Shown here piece after piece: positions 35,514-48,000 of a stretch of 64,000 nt of DNA. Each line of letters begins with the position of its first letter. The first letter of the stretch is position 1. The notes beneath the pieces are model-generated. The model saw only the letters and a list, made by a program, of their open reading frames with translations, did no database searches and was not told the DNA's origin. This stretch comes from Aselliscus stoliczkanus (lineage: Eukaryota > Chordata > Mammalia > Chiroptera > Hipposideridae), in NCBI GenBank assembly GCA_033961575.1, contig CM066731.1, positions 130,751,001-130,815,000 on the forward strand. The letters are read 5' to 3'. Made by a program: the position numbers and the translations under genes.

Positions 35514-35814
35514 AAAAATAAATTGCATATAGATTAAAGACAGGATCTAACATTTTTCCAGGTTTTTAGCTATTTATTTTGTTTGTTGAAATAGCCAAAC
35601 TAGCAATAAGATTTAAAAGTAGCAACATCTAAAGAAAATGGAGAAGGAATCCCAGGATGATTATGTTCTGTTGAATAATCTATGGCAGCTCTAAAGATTA
35701 GAAATGTTGCATTTATCTCTTATTAATTCCCGTTTATGCTTGAGTCTCTTTCTGGACTCTTTATTGTTGATCTCTATTGTAATTCATTATCACATTGGTT
35801 TTTTTGTTTGCTTT

Positions 35815-36262
35815 TCTTTAAAAGATTTTATTGGGGAATTGGGGGAGGGGAACAGCGTTGGGGAATCGGGGAAAGGGAACAGACAAGTTGCTGTCATTTT
35901 GTTCTTCAGTCTAGTTGCGGTGGATTGTTGCTTCACTGGCCCATGTTTGTATCATCATTGCGCTCTTCCCGGATGAGGCAGATGGGTCGCCGGCCTCTGG
36001 ATGTCGCTCACTGTGGCTCTTGGCAGCTCATGCTGGCTGCTAGCCACTCACGCTGGCTGCCAACCACTCACTGTAGCCTATGGCAGCCCACTGCAGCAGG
36101 GGCTGCAGCCTACACTGTCGCTGGGGCTCACACAGCCCAGCTCTAGGTGGAGCTGTTGTTAGCTGTAGAGGGCAGTGTCACTGGCCCTCATATGTGGGAT
36201 CTGAACCGGGGCTGCTGGCATCCCAAAACCAGCTCTTAACCAATGCGCCACTCGGCCGGCCC
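35815..36262 (-). mobile_element. Long tRNA-derived SINE, reverse orientation
   Basis: TTTAAAAGATTTTATTGGGG is the reversed AATAAA/TCTTT end; the element ends in GGCCGGCCC. The tail is interrupted (TTTTTTTGTTTGCTTTTC upstream). Flanks share a weak CATTG(G)TTTT match, so the target-site duplication is doubtful. It lies only 301 bp from the previous short SINE. Confidence 0.9.
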
Positions 36263-36369
36263 GCATTGTTTTAGTTATAGAGTTTAATAAAGACACTTTA
36301 ATATCTGGAAATCCCCCTTGCTGTCAAAATACTTTGTCATCCATGAAGAGCTGTTCAATACTCTGTCTC

Positions 36370-36680
36370 TAACTCCACTTTCTCCTTGGTGATCTTACTC
36401 AGGCTTATGGCTTGAAGCACCTTTCACAATGACAACATCTCTATTCATGTCTCTGGCCTAGGCATATCCTGTGAACTCCAAACTCAATTATTCCCTGGGA
36501 AATTGAACAGGCCTCTTTGTTTCAACAGGTCAGAACTAAATCCTTGATTTTTTTTTTTCTCTCCAGATCTTCTCTTCCCCAAGTCTTCTCTATCCCCCCA
36601 AAATAGCATTATACTAGCTACTCAGGTAATATGAAGGACAGATTTAATATTGTGGTAGCCAATCATTATATCAGTGTAGA
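36370..36680 (+). repeat. L2-like ORF2 fragment
   Basis: CTTACTCAGGCTTATGGCTT, then TATTCATGTCTCTGGCCTAG, GTGAACTCCAAACTCAATT and AACTAAATCCTTGATTTT follow the L2 internal 'catctatatgctgacgactcccaaa ... gagctccagactcatatatcc ... actgaactcctgatcttcc' order. Highly diverged. Confidence 0.5.
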
Positions 36681-39639
36681 AATGGTGGAATTTTTCTAAC
36701 ATATCAAATAAAATAAGAAATGTGACTTTTGGGGGACAAGTTAAATCTACACTGAATCTAGAGCGTCAAAACTTTTGTCTGATATAACATGTGAAGAAGG
36801 GGTGCTAAAAAAGGGTTTGTCAAGGACCCTTGGTCCTGTGGAGCATTTCAGGACTTTATTTTTGTGTTTATAGCAGGGAAGCTAGTATCTTCAGCTTCTC
36901 TCTCAAGGCTATTGCGGTTTCTTGCTAGTGTCTGGGGGACAAACAGTCTTAGAAAATTTGCTGACAAACAAAGAATGTACTATTATAATTCTACATTTCT
37001 CAAAGAAATTTCCTTGAAAATACTTGATGTATTTTCCTGTAAATTTGAAATAATTAAAGAACATATGTAGTTGTGGTTTGAAAAATTGAAGGATGAAAAT
37101 AGTCCTAAAGAAGAACATACCAAGTGGAGATTAATTACAGACTTCAATAAGAAAAAAAGTTAACATAAAGAATCATACATTAAAACAAGAAGAAGTTATA
37201 TATATATAGTTAGGTTAATAGTTTAAAATGGCAACTCTAATAATATATAATCAGTGGAAAAATATAATATGACTTTGAGAAAAACTTTTAAAAATGCCAT
37301 ATATGAAACAAATAATATAATTGCATACATTACTATTTGGTGATTACTAGTAAAGAAATTATTTTGCATCTGGTGACCATCTTCTATTATTTAATAAAAA
37401 TAGTCACAAACAGCAACAACTTTTATGAATAGTAATATCCAAAGAAAACCAGAATGAGTTTTGTACTGATGGTCCTCCCTTTGTCCGTCTGGATCCTTCT
37501 CTGGTCCTCTGCATGGTATCCTGTGCCCCAGCAGGCTGACTTCTCTGTCCTGCACCACCTGAGCTCTCTTACTTCCCCTTGGATTCATCAGTGGAAAGGA
37601 CCAGGTAGATACAGGGAACAGGGTTACTGGAGAGAAGGAAGGGAGGGAGATAGAAAGTCCACTAGCGAGAAAGAAACATACAGTGAGTTTTGCTTTTCCA
37701 GAAACAACACAAATAAAATACTCAAATGTTAGTAGTGATTCTCCACATGGTTTATTTTTTCCCTTCTTTTGTTATTCTGCTGTTTTTACAATGTACAATT
37801 TTATACATTGATTATGAATAATCTTTGAAATTAAAAAGATAAGTTTTTGTGGTAAATGAACTATGTCTTGTGTCACATAGGGATATGAAGTTGTTTTCTG
37901 TATTTAAATTATTATATGAAAATTAAATTCATTATTATATCTGTCACTGACTTTTATTAACATTACTTAGATTTTCAGATCACATTTATTCAACCCCAAA
38001 TTCTTCATATTCATTAAAAAAGTATATGGCCTGCCAATCCCTTTCAATTAAATATGTATGTAACTTTAAAAAAAAACAAAACTAGGAGAAATACTAAAAT
38101 ATGTTTCTAAACTTCTGTTTGTAATAATTTCCAAGCTAAAATTTTAGTTATGAAAGTAGAAACATATTTCAATAGTGTCATAATTTGTGACTTATATTTG
38201 TTTATGAAATGTCAATCCTCAAAACAATTTCACTTTGACATATCAATTTTATAAATTAAGTACTTCAGGATAATTCTTTTCTAGAAGAACAAAACTTTAC
38301 TGAAACATAATAGTTGTATCTTTATATTTTAGGTACGTATAAAAGCAGTACAAATAAATGAGCTTTTATCAATCCTTTTAATCTTTTCAATTTGTATTCT
38401 CTTGTATAATGGCCCCAAAGGACTGTTTAGTTAATTAAATAAGCAATGAACTTTCAAAACACCAGTGGAATACACAGATGTAATTTAATTACCAAAATTG
38501 AAGAGTCCATTCTTTTCTTTAAACCAAATTACAGAGTAGAACTAAACCTTAAGTCATGAATTTTAATTTTTTAAAAGTTTCATTTATATTCCCTTCATTT
38601 CATCTAACATTTCTTCTCAGAAATCACTCCTACTTAAAAAACTAAATCAATTGTAGATTAGTAAAGCCTGTATTTATAGAACTAAAATTAATGAGGAATT
38701 TTCAAAACCTAAAATGTCACGGTAATTCAGAATAACACCCCTAAGATTTTTACCTTGTGTCTGACCACAGAAGGAGATGTAATGTATAATTATAGCCAGA
38801 ATTCTCCAACTCAAATGTGCTTGTTAACTTTGTTTATCCAGTCATACCACATGCCACACAGCTGCAAACTATTTAGAGAAGGTTTACTAGACACTCCTCT
38901 GTCTAGGAATTTTTTCTTTCTTTCCGATTTTCTGCCTCATATCACACTGGGGATAATTTAATGTGACTACATTAAGTGTTTTCTGAACCGCTGCTATTTC
39001 TAAATAGTTCTGATGTCTTTGGGGGGCACACTTTTTTCAGAAGTAATGTTTCCTTGGAAAAGATTCTGGTTCAATTAATTAACTTAGTATATTGAGCATG
39101 TAACTTGATACTAACAACCATGATTTTTATTTTGTCCAACAATGGCCTAGATGCTGGGGCTGAAGCACAGAATATGGCACATGGATGACTGTTTATATGG
39201 AGTGCACATTTAAGGGGGAACCTAAAACCAATAAATAACTAATTAATTAAATGAAAACATTCCAGAAAGAAATGATAAGCACATAAAGAATGACTGAATG
39301 ACACTTTCCTAGAAGGCCTTTTACAGGTTTATTTTCTAAACAAGCTGCAAGAGCATAATTCATATCACGAGGTAGACAATCTTTATTTCTATCTTGCTCT
39401 CTTGCCCTTGTAGAAATGTTAGAGAGGGAAATAAAGGACAGGAAATCAAAAAAAAAGGGGGGGTGGGGGGCGGACAGAGCAATGAAAAGGTACAGGAATG
39501 ACTGTTGACAATAAAATAGCCAGTGAGCAGGAACACCAAAACAAAAGTGGCTGAGACGACATGTGCCCACATAAAGTGTGGTGGGCGTCTTGAGCTGCCA
39601 TCAGGGTTACAGAGGCTCTAGGCTTGTAGAGCTGGAAGT
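36681..39639. other. AT-rich unique sequence, no gene
   Basis: No coding exon or RNA gene is seen. A segment at 37480-37690 (CTTCCCCTTGGATTCATCAG, then AAGGACCAGGTAGATAC) reads like a degenerate interspersed repeat. A G-rich run follows an A run at 39457-39473. Confidence 0.45.
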
Positions 39640-39760
39640 GGTCTGGTTATTTACTATTCCTGTCTTACAGATAGAGTGACTAGCACCTGGAAAGTGGTGA
39701 GGCTCACCCAAGTCATGGTTAGACTTAGCACCAGAATTAGATGTTAGCTTTCTTGGTATA
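39640..39760 (-). repeat. Antisense MIR-type SINE (degraded)
   Basis: TATTTACTATTCCTGTCTTA, CAGATAGAGTGACTAGCACC, GTGAGGCTCACCCAAGTCAT and GACTTAGCACCAGAATTAGA follow reversed MIR ('attttacagatgaggaaactgaggca ... aaggtcacacagc ... gagccagaattcgaa'). Confidence 0.65.
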
Positions 39761-40447
39761 ACTTACATCTTTACCAATATTTGCTTTCACCTGGGTTAAT
39801 TGTGATGTGGACACTAAAAAATATGACTTCTCAGCTAGAATCAAGAAGTGATAGCATGGAGTTGAAGTATCCACAAAATTAGGTATTCGCCAAATTTATT
39901 ATGTGGCAAATAATGTGTCTGTCGGTCAGAACATCCTGCAAAGTATTAATGGCTCATGGAGCCTCTTCTGATGGAGTTATGGAGAAAAAGAGGCCCTGTT
40001 CATTTTCTCCAAAACCATGAACAAAAGCAGCTTGATAATTTAAAAGGTAAAGGAACTTCTCTTCTGTCGAAAGAGAGGTACTTGAAAAGCCCCAAACTAG
40101 AGACAAAGAAAGAATAGAGCTAGGGTAATTAGCTCCTTAGTTATTTAGAAGCAATTCTAGTGAAGATTAAAAATCACCATGGCCTGGTCTGTAGTTATAC
40201 CCCATGATATATAATTTCAGCAGTCATCTAGGAGACAGCCAATGGTGGGGTGTAATTATGGAAATGCTGACACAGCAGAACACAGTGGAAACCAAATTAA
40301 TTTTCAACATGCATACCCAAGACCTAATAAGAAACTTCCGTTGATGATCAGAAAATAATTGGGAAAATAAAAAGTGAGTGAGTATGTGAGCAAATATAGA
40401 AAATAAACTGAATTCTCCTTACTCTGTTTCTTTGCTCTTTCCACTAG
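39761..40447. other. Unique sequence, nothing recognised
   Basis: No repeat that I can name and no gene. 40230-40370 is of balanced composition with homeodomain-type AATTA cores. Confidence 0.4.
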
Positions 40448-40516
40448 CTCTCTGCTCCCTCATCTGAGGAAATAACAGCATCATGAGAATCTTCCCACCA
40501 TGTCCTCTGAATGAAG
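40448..40516 (+). other. Exon-like segment (69 bp) with consensus splice sites
   Basis: A pyrimidine tract with a strong acceptor (TTTGCTCTTTCCACTAG, ending at 40447) precedes the segment. It is followed by a near-consensus donor, AAG|GTAAGAAT, with the GT at 40517-40518. All three frames across the segment carry stops, so it is not an internal coding exon. An ATG at 40483 with A at -3 stays open to the donor for 11 codons. It could be a noncoding-RNA exon or a first coding/5' UTR exon, or chance. Confidence 0.3.
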
Positions 40517-41104
40517 GTAAGAATCTGAACTAATCTGTCAAGGAATTTTTTAAATCAACCTGCTTCTACTGATATGAGGAGAAAGTTAATTAATAAGAAA
40601 AATACCTAAATGTACATTTTTGAAGTTGTTATTTTAAAAAAGCATTAAATAATTTACAATAGCTCTGAATTTACCATGGATCCAGTTAGAAACCCAGGAA
40701 AACTATAAAATCCTACCTGAGGATAGAGCTGAGAAATGACCGCTGCTTTGAGATCGTTTTATAAACAAAAAGGGAACAAGAAAAACAGCAAGTTGTTTAA
40801 CATTTGAAAGTCAGAAGTTTATATCACCTCTCTCAGACTGCTGTTGGAAGGCATTAAATTTCTCTTGGCTATAAACGTCTGTATTCATTAAAAACCTATA
40901 ACCCTCTCATTATCAGATGGAATAAGTGATAGTAAACACTTGGTCAGATAAAAGGTTCCGTGTGCAGGCTCAACAAAAAGCAGGTATATTTCATGTTAGA
41001 TCTCATTTCAGCTCTATGTAACACAAGTTTCAGAAACGAGAATAAAGCTACATATGAGCAACGATAAATGGGATTCTCTATCATTGTTTCCCAGTGTTGG
41101 TCAT
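40517..41104. other. Unique sequence downstream of the exon-like segment
   Basis: AT-rich. No partner exon or repeat that I can recognise. Confidence 0.4.
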
Positions 41105-41660
41105 GGTGTTCTTTATTATTAATCGTCTGCTGCTACTTAACAAATTACCCCAAATTTAGCATCTTAACAGTAAACATGTATTATCTCACACAGTTTCTAT
41201 GGGCTAGAAATTCAAGAGTAGCTTAGCTGAGGTGGTTCTGACCCCGGGTGCCATACAGGTGTAGTCAAGATGTTGGCTCACTCACAGGGCTGTAGACAAG
41301 AGGATTCAGTTCCTTGCTGGCCGTTAGCAGGAGGCTCCAGTTATTCATCAAATGGGACTCTTCGTAGGGCTGCTTTTCATGGCAAGGCAGTTGACTCCGC
41401 TCAAAACAAATGATCAGAGTCACCTTTGAATCCAATCAAAGGTGAAAGTGAAGTCTGAATGAGTTTTGCTCTAGCTTTGGAAGTCACTCTCTTTCATTTT
41501 CACAATAGCCTATTGGTTACAAGAGCCTATTGGTTACATGACAGCCCTATTCAGTATGGGAGGTAATTTATGAAGTCATGCATACCAGGAGGTGAGGACC
41601 ACTGGAGCCATTTTGAAGCCCAGGTACACAGTCATGCACACACCAACATCAAAAGTTTTG
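41105..41660 (+). repeat. Old interspersed repeat (copy B, same family as 34285-34810)
   Basis: TGCTGCTACTTAACAAATTA, CCCCAAATTTAGCATCTTAA, TTATCTCACACAGTTTCTAT and GGGCTAGAAATTC are followed by GGCTCACTCACAGGGCTG, TCTATTGG-like pairs and a GGAGGTGAGG...end. It carries an internal 17-bp tandem duplication at 41507-41540. Confidence 0.65.
41507..41540 (+). repeat. 17-bp tandem duplication
   Basis: AGCCTATTGGTTACAAG (41507-41523) is repeated as AGCCTATTGGTTACATG (41524-41540). Each unit has an inverted CCAAT core. Confidence 0.85.
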
Positions 41661-41844
41661 CCTTTCTACCACATGCCAACCACTTACACAATTACTTATT
41701 TAACTTGTTTATTTATAGGAACTTTTTAAACAAACCCATCTTAACCATAATCAAATCATGGATCTGATGTGGTCTTTATATTAATTTTAACAAATAATTT
41801 CCAAATAAAAATATAACTGTTAAAACAAAACACTTTTTTTTTTT

Positions 41845-41912
41845 AAATCTCCTAGTAACAATTCAAGCATCACTAGTGTTATATGGACTACCCTTTGAAA
41901 AGCACCACTAGG
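41845..41912 (+). repeat. MER5-like hAT 3' fragment
   Basis: CCTAGTAACAATTCAAGCAT through GGACTACCCTTTGAAAAGCA matches the MER5A end ('caagttcccaggtgatgctgatgct...ggaccacactttgagtagca'). The 5' part is missing. Confidence 0.55.
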
Positions 41913-41941
41913 CACAAACTTGAGCTGGTCTTGCTTGAAGG

Positions 41942-42022
41942 AGACCTTAGGAAATCTAGTGTAAGTGATGAGGTATTTGTTCCACGTGACATCCTCACTT
42001 ACACTAAATTCTCTAGAAGTCT
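41942..42022. ncRNA. Pre-miRNA-like hairpin (candidate)
   Basis: The 81-nt segment folds as a single stem-loop. A central 12-bp perfect stem pairs TAGTGTAAGTGA (41957-41968) with TCACTTACACTA (41995-42006). It is extended outward by AAT/ATT, TTAG/CTAG (with a T-G wobble) and AGAC/GTCT, broken only by single mismatches and one small internal loop, and inward by GA/TC. The loop is 20 nt (41972-41991). About 26 pairs in 30 positions give pre-miRNA-like geometry. It could equally be a palindromic transposon remnant, and the transcribed strand is unknown. I do not recognise it as a known miRNA. Confidence 0.35.
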
Positions 42023-44139
42023 AAGATAATAGTCCTCAGGGGTAGACTACAACGCTATAGCAAAGTCCATTTGCTACAGTGGTTATAACTGTCACTTGCC
42101 AGCTATCATTTATAGTTACTTAAAACAGAAACAGTTTAAAGAATTGAGCCATAAGGGTAAAGCAGATTGTTCTCAGGACATAAAACTAAACTCACCTTGT
42201 TATGTATTGTTACACTGCTGTCCACTCTCATTACCAAAGGCCATAAAGCAATTTTAACTGTTCCCTGGAATGTCACCAGCAATAAGTGTTTTTGCTTTAC
42301 TGTTCTGTTGAGCTGAATGTAATAGTGATATTTTAGAACTCTTACAGCAAGGAAATCTAGAAATGCCTTCCGGTATTTATTAATTCATTAAAACATTTGG
42401 TTTGGGTAACCTTGGTGTTACCTTAAGTATGGTTGGGGAACTTGTGTCATAATTACTGAGTTTTATTAGTAACCAGCCTTTTTAATCATAAAATTCAATG
42501 TTCTGAAATTTAGAGCCTATTCTGTCCCGTGCTGGTGACTTTATCTCTTTCCTTGGTGGTATGAGCTCTCATTATGCTTTCCTGAGGGTGCTGTATTGAC
42601 TGGCGTCCTTCATTACCAAAGGTGACAATATGGACAATGTAAGAGTGGGGCTGATGGAAAGAATATGCTGAGTTCACAGAGCAACTCCTGGACTTCAGCC
42701 TGCAAAGCCTGTGACCATTTGCTGGATCGAGAGTCTGATTTTCACCATATACCTGTCAGCTTTACGGTTCAGCTTCATTTAAGAAGAAAATAATCTCTTT
42801 TACTTGAATTCTAAATTCTTACCTGAATTAATGTGATCACTACAGTCTTAGTTTTCTTCACCATTCTGTTTCATAAAATGGGGAATTGCAGTTGGCTGCA
42901 AAGCAGGATATTCATCCACCGAACTAAAACCATTATTTTTCTGAGTATTTCCTCTTCCTTTATCAGTTGCCTTTTATTAACAAATTTAACTTTCAAGAAT
43001 AAATGTTAGGTAGCTTAAAATTATGTATGCCCAGCTTCTGCTTCATTAAGACTAGGGAGAGAAATGTCAGCTTGGATTATTCTGGAAGCAGTTAATACCT
43101 GGTCTCTGCTATACCATTGGTGACTTTGGCATATTTGAAGACAATTTATACAGCTATTATTTCCCTCTTCCTTTACAACCAGATAGGAAGTACAGTGTGT
43201 CTTCATAATCAAAACTCATTAAAGCTCAATTAAATAAAAGAGATGCATTGTAAGGCATAAAGGGCCATTGTGCAGGTACCTAAGTAAAAGAGCCGAAGTA
43301 GATGTGGAGCTGCAAGTGGATTGGAAGGCCAGGCAGGGCTGTCCTTGCTAGCTCTCAACCATCATGCTCTCTATCCTCATTCCTTTCTTGCTCCTCCACT
43401 CTCAAGCAGCTTCCTCTGCTTATCACTGGTTGCCCGGCCCTTACACTACCTGAGGATTTCAATGTCAACCATCATCTAACAAATATCTCCATATGCCTCT
43501 ATTCAAATTAGAGAAAGAGAAGGAGATCTGCATGTTATTTATACCCTTCCTGTGTAGATCCAAAGGGAGATGTTGTTAACAAGAGTCCCCGGTTCACTGA
43601 ATGGAATGAGGAATATAGAAATACAAGATTATCCAAAGAGAGATTTTAAATTGCTCCAGGAGAAAGAGAGAAAAGTGAAGGGGGATGAATTGTCTTGGTG
43701 GCCAGTAAGAAATGAAGTGGGTTGTTGAGAAGTACATACATGTTTCATCAGGACTTTTGTTATGTTTGTTGTGTGTATTGTATGACGTCATTCTTTCTTT
43801 GGTTTCCCATTCATGTCTTCTGTAATATCTATTTGTGCTAAGCTTCTAGAGTCAAGATTACCTCCTGGAAACTGTGACCAGGTTTTAAGTCCAAGTGAGT
43901 AGGGTTGAGAGCAGAGAAGCTCCAGTCAGCATTGCAGTCATTCTTGTGGGACAGGAAAGGAACCCAGACTCCTCCGCTTCCCTGCTCAGCCTCCCATGAT
44001 TTAGCACACATGTACTTTTCCAGATTTATTTCCCAGAAATTATCCTTACATGCCCACAGTCCAGCTAGAATGAACTGATTTCTAGATTCCCCTAGTTTGT
44101 TTTTTTTTCATACTTCTGTGACTGTTCATGTTATTCTAT
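42023..44139. other. Unique sequence, no gene
   Basis: No coding exon or RNA gene recognised. Two stretches (42490-42660 and 43020-43215) have balanced composition and no repeat signature, so they are possible constrained noncoding DNA. 43340-43500 is pyrimidine-rich and may be a very old L2 relic. Confidence 0.4.
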
Positions 44140-44410
44140 CTCCTCATCAAAATTCACTTCAGCAATTCTGAAAGTTACTCTACATAAAGACCCAACCCAG
44201 ATGCTACTTTATCCAGCCAAAATAAACCCCTCCTTCTTCTCAGCTCTTATTCTGCTTGGTTTAGTACTCATATAATACCTCTATCACATTGTTGTATGCT
44301 TTACCTACAGAATGAAAGCAACATCTAATCTCTCAGACTCCCCACAGAGGCCAGACAGAGTGCATGGCAGATATGAGCCCTCAGTAAATGTTTCCTGAAT
44401 TGAAATAAAA
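44140..44410 (+). repeat. L2 LINE 3' end
   Basis: CCCAACCCAGATGCTACTTT, CCAAAATAAACCCCTCCTTC, CCTCTATCACATTGTTGTAT, CAGAATGAAAGCAACATCT, GGCAGATATGAGCCCTCAGT and AAATGTTTCCTGAATTGA match the L2 terminus in order. Confidence 0.75.
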
Positions 44411-44778
44411 AGATCAGTAACTTAGTTGACTCTGTGGTTTGTACAGGGTGTGTTTTATCCAGACTTTTGCAGTGTAATACTAGAAAATAGTAGGCTAAAA
44501 CACGTGCACTTAAAAATGCATTTTCATGATGAAGATATGTTGGCTTCTTGTTGATAAAGTAATGAGATTTCATCTACCTGCCACATAGTCTGTCCTGAAG
44601 ATAAATAAGATAAATAGGAAAATAAACCATGAAAACACTTTGGGAAGTGAGAACATACTATATAAATAAAAGATAGTGCTTATTTCTGTAGCTATTATAT
44701 GGAGTAGGATCTCTATAACTCAATGATTCTATGTACTGTGTAAGCATGATAGTTTAGATTGATCTGAATCCTCCGAGT

Positions 44779-45066
44779 CAATGCTACTCAAACTTTGAAC
44801 CATAGATCAGCATCAATCCACAAACTGTTACTTGTCTATAATGAGATAAATGGAAACACTGGGAGTAAGCATTAAAACCTTTCATATAAATTTGACAGGA
44901 TAATATAGCTACTGAATTTAATAATAAAATGTGGCTTATGTCTATATGCCTGTTTTATTAATATCATTTTGCCAGTAACTGATTTTCATTGTTGTACAAT
45001 AGAATTGACCTACAACAGATTGCAAACAAAAACAAAGCATCAAGAACATAATTTGAGAGGCACTGA
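44779..45066 (+). repeat. hAT-type DNA transposon relic
   Basis: It starts CAATGCTACTCAAACTTTG and ends with ATAATTTGAGAGGCACTGA, imperfect inverted repeats of the 'cagtggttctcaaactt' kind. It contains CATAGATCAGCATCAATCC and an AT-rich interior. Non-autonomous, no transposase. Confidence 0.65.
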
Positions 45067-48000
45067 TCTAAGCAATGCCCATCACAATGGAAAATAAGGG
45101 AGCTGGGAGTAAGGGAATAAGGGGAACATACATTTGTAGAGATGATGAAATACTAGTGTAAAAAAAATATCAACAACACATAATATAAATATCCACAAAA
45201 GTCAACCTAACAATGACATAGTGAATGGTAGTAAGAAAAAAAGTATCTAATGTGACAGTTTTGGTTCATAGTATTCATTTTTACCAAGGTCTTTCTAAAA
45301 CCTTTTGTGCATCTTAAACAATCCTCTAGGCAGACTTCTCTCTCTAGTAAATGAGCCTGCATTCTGTACCATCTAGAGAAAATAGCATTCTCTTCTATTG
45401 TTAATTGAATTTGGGAGTTGTGTTTGCTGGACAAAAACATCTATACATCCATTTAATTTGCCATTAATAATGATTCCCCAGTCATCTGTTAGTCTTTTCT
45501 ATGAAAAAAAAATCTTTCACAAAGTCAATAAGCCAATTTTTTTCAAATACAACTGAGCTTTGGTAATCTTTTGCTTTTTAACCAAACTGGCACTGACATT
45601 TGATGGAAATCTTCTTAATGTGGATCAGGATGATAATTTGAGAAAACAATATGAGGTTGTCATTGTCAGAGCCTCATGGTTTTCCAGATTATCAAGGCAA
45701 TACATTTCACAGGGGTTTAGAATGTGTTCTACAGATTTCTCAGACTATTGAAAATAATATTTGCCTGTGTCTTCAAATTTAATACTCATGAAGCATGTTG
45801 CGGGTTTCGATTGGAGGAAACATGGATTCATTATTTCGATGAATAATGAGAAGGGGCTGCATTAGGATGTCAGGCTTTGTGTCATGCCTGATGCAGTGGA
45901 GTTGCTCAGAAGCACTTCCTTGTGCTTGGGAGTCAGGGTCTTTGACACTACATCAATCTAGACAAAGCAGGAGGGTTTTTTTGATCCATTTACAATGTAA
46001 TTTTAACTTTTCTAGATTTCGTTTTGGTTTTCTTTTCTTCCCTTGCTAGTCAAATCTGGCCCTAGGCTTCTCAGGTCCTATGTGGAATGAAGCTGGGAAC
46101 CTTGACAAGCCCCTTGTTATGATCCTCTGCTGTGCACACTTCATAACTTCCTCTTTCCTCCTACTTTTCAGACTCAGATTATCTTTATTCATTTTGCAAA
46201 GTAGTCTACAATTTTTCTAGTTTGTTTTTTTAGATAAAAGGAATTGGAATAGCTGATGATGCTCCCCTAAACAGAAACTCAGTTTCCTGCTAGCCAAATG
46301 CCTTCCTATAGTACATTAATATCCAAATCTGTTCTACAATAAACGATGTGTATATACAATTACTTTTTACATAACTGTTTGTGGGCGTAGAGAAAGTCTA
46401 AGTTATATACCCAGCAGAAGTTCTGAAGGCTTTATTAACTTTTGAAATTCTTCATTTCAGTGAGCATAGGTTTACATCCAAGGATACAGTTTTGAAAAGG
46501 ATGAGATGGCTTCTTAATTCTTCACCTTATCTTTGCCTCTTGACCTCACTTCTCAGCAATCCTTGATGGCTCTTTCTTGAATGTATTTCCAGTCTGATTT
46601 TACTCAAGCCTCTGATCTCAAACCATGCTTTATCCATAATGCACTTTCTTCAGCCCTGAGTTTGGCTGCAGTTGCTCCATAACACTCTTTCCACCTATAT
46701 TCCCTTGGCCCTGAGGACATTTCTAGGCCCCTCAATACGTCAGGCCATCCCTGACCAGCCCTCCCATTCTCCTTGCCTCTACCCTACCACCCAATGACAG
46801 ATGGATCAATTCCTTCCGATCCTTGATTTTTCTCTCTACCTGCTGCTTAGATATGTTTTGATCTTTCCTTATCTTTCTCCCTGGACTTGTCAAAAATTCA
46901 ACATCCCTAAAGACATAGTAGCTTGTTCCATCTCCACCATCACCCAGTTCATCCTTTTCTTTCAAAAGCATCTCCATTTCAACACCCAGTTATGGTTCCA
47001 AATGCCTGAGAGGGAAACCCAGGCATTTGAAATGTTATCAAGGAAACCCAGAGCCTGAGAGTTTGACAATTTCAACAATGTCCAACCTGTCTCTGGCTCC
47101 TTCCTCTAGTTCTCTCCTCAGTTAAATTGTGAGTCCTGTTTTGCTGACTGTAGTTGTATTAATGACATTGCTTTACCTATACATGACCACAGACTAGAAG
47201 TTAAGTAACAGTAGAAACTCATGACCTACCAGAAGCAAGAAGAGAGTCAGGACCGCTTGATGCGTCTTGTTACTTGGTGACAAAATGCTTGACTGTATAC
47301 CTCCATCATCTCTGTTTATCTACTTGTAAATTTTACAAAGGTGTCAATGGAGAAACCTGAAATGCCACTTCTCACTGTGCTTACCACTGCCTGCCCTCCG
47401 AGTAAACTGTCTGCACCCTGCCCTGAATTGCACTCTGCCTGTTGGCATCCTATGTGAGCATTTCACTTGGCACTAGTAGCAGCTGCTCTCTATGGCAAAG
47501 CAGCTGTGAAAGCTGATCAGCCAGGATTTTTCACTTGAATCAGTTTAAACTGAGCACAAAAGATGTGGCAGACATAACTAGACACGTTTTCTAGCCGTTT
47601 CTTTCAAATTTGCCATCTTAGCCTTATGCTGGGAGCAGTGTGTTTGGTCTGTGGCTCCGGTATTTGGAAGAATACCAAAAGTCTCCTGTCACTGATAATG
47701 CCCTTTTCCATATTAACCCTTCGAATCTCAATGATTTCTTTAAAGGAAAGATAGAATTGACTTCCCAAGGGCCTGGCTTCTCTCTCCAAGGGGGACATTA
47801 TAACACATTTCATCTTTTTTGAAGTGAGCAATCTGTCAGTTTCAACACATCATTTGTTTTTCTCTCATATTTACATCTGTAGCCAAAACTGATTCTTTTC
47901 ACTTCCCTGCAGCTTTCAAAAGAATTACATCTTTTATCTATCTACCTACCTATTTATCTATTTATTTAATATAGGCACTGCCTTATCATCTGTGTTCTGA

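Noticed and set aside
37454..37732. 92-codon frame with a hydrophobic, signal-peptide-like start
   Set aside because: The surrounding sequence reads like a degenerate interspersed repeat. There is no splice or promoter context, and the later part is low-complexity charged residues.
45828..45849. Small palindrome TCATTATT...AATAATGA
   Set aside because: Only 8 bp of stem with a 6-nt loop, which is expected by chance in AT-rich DNA of this length.
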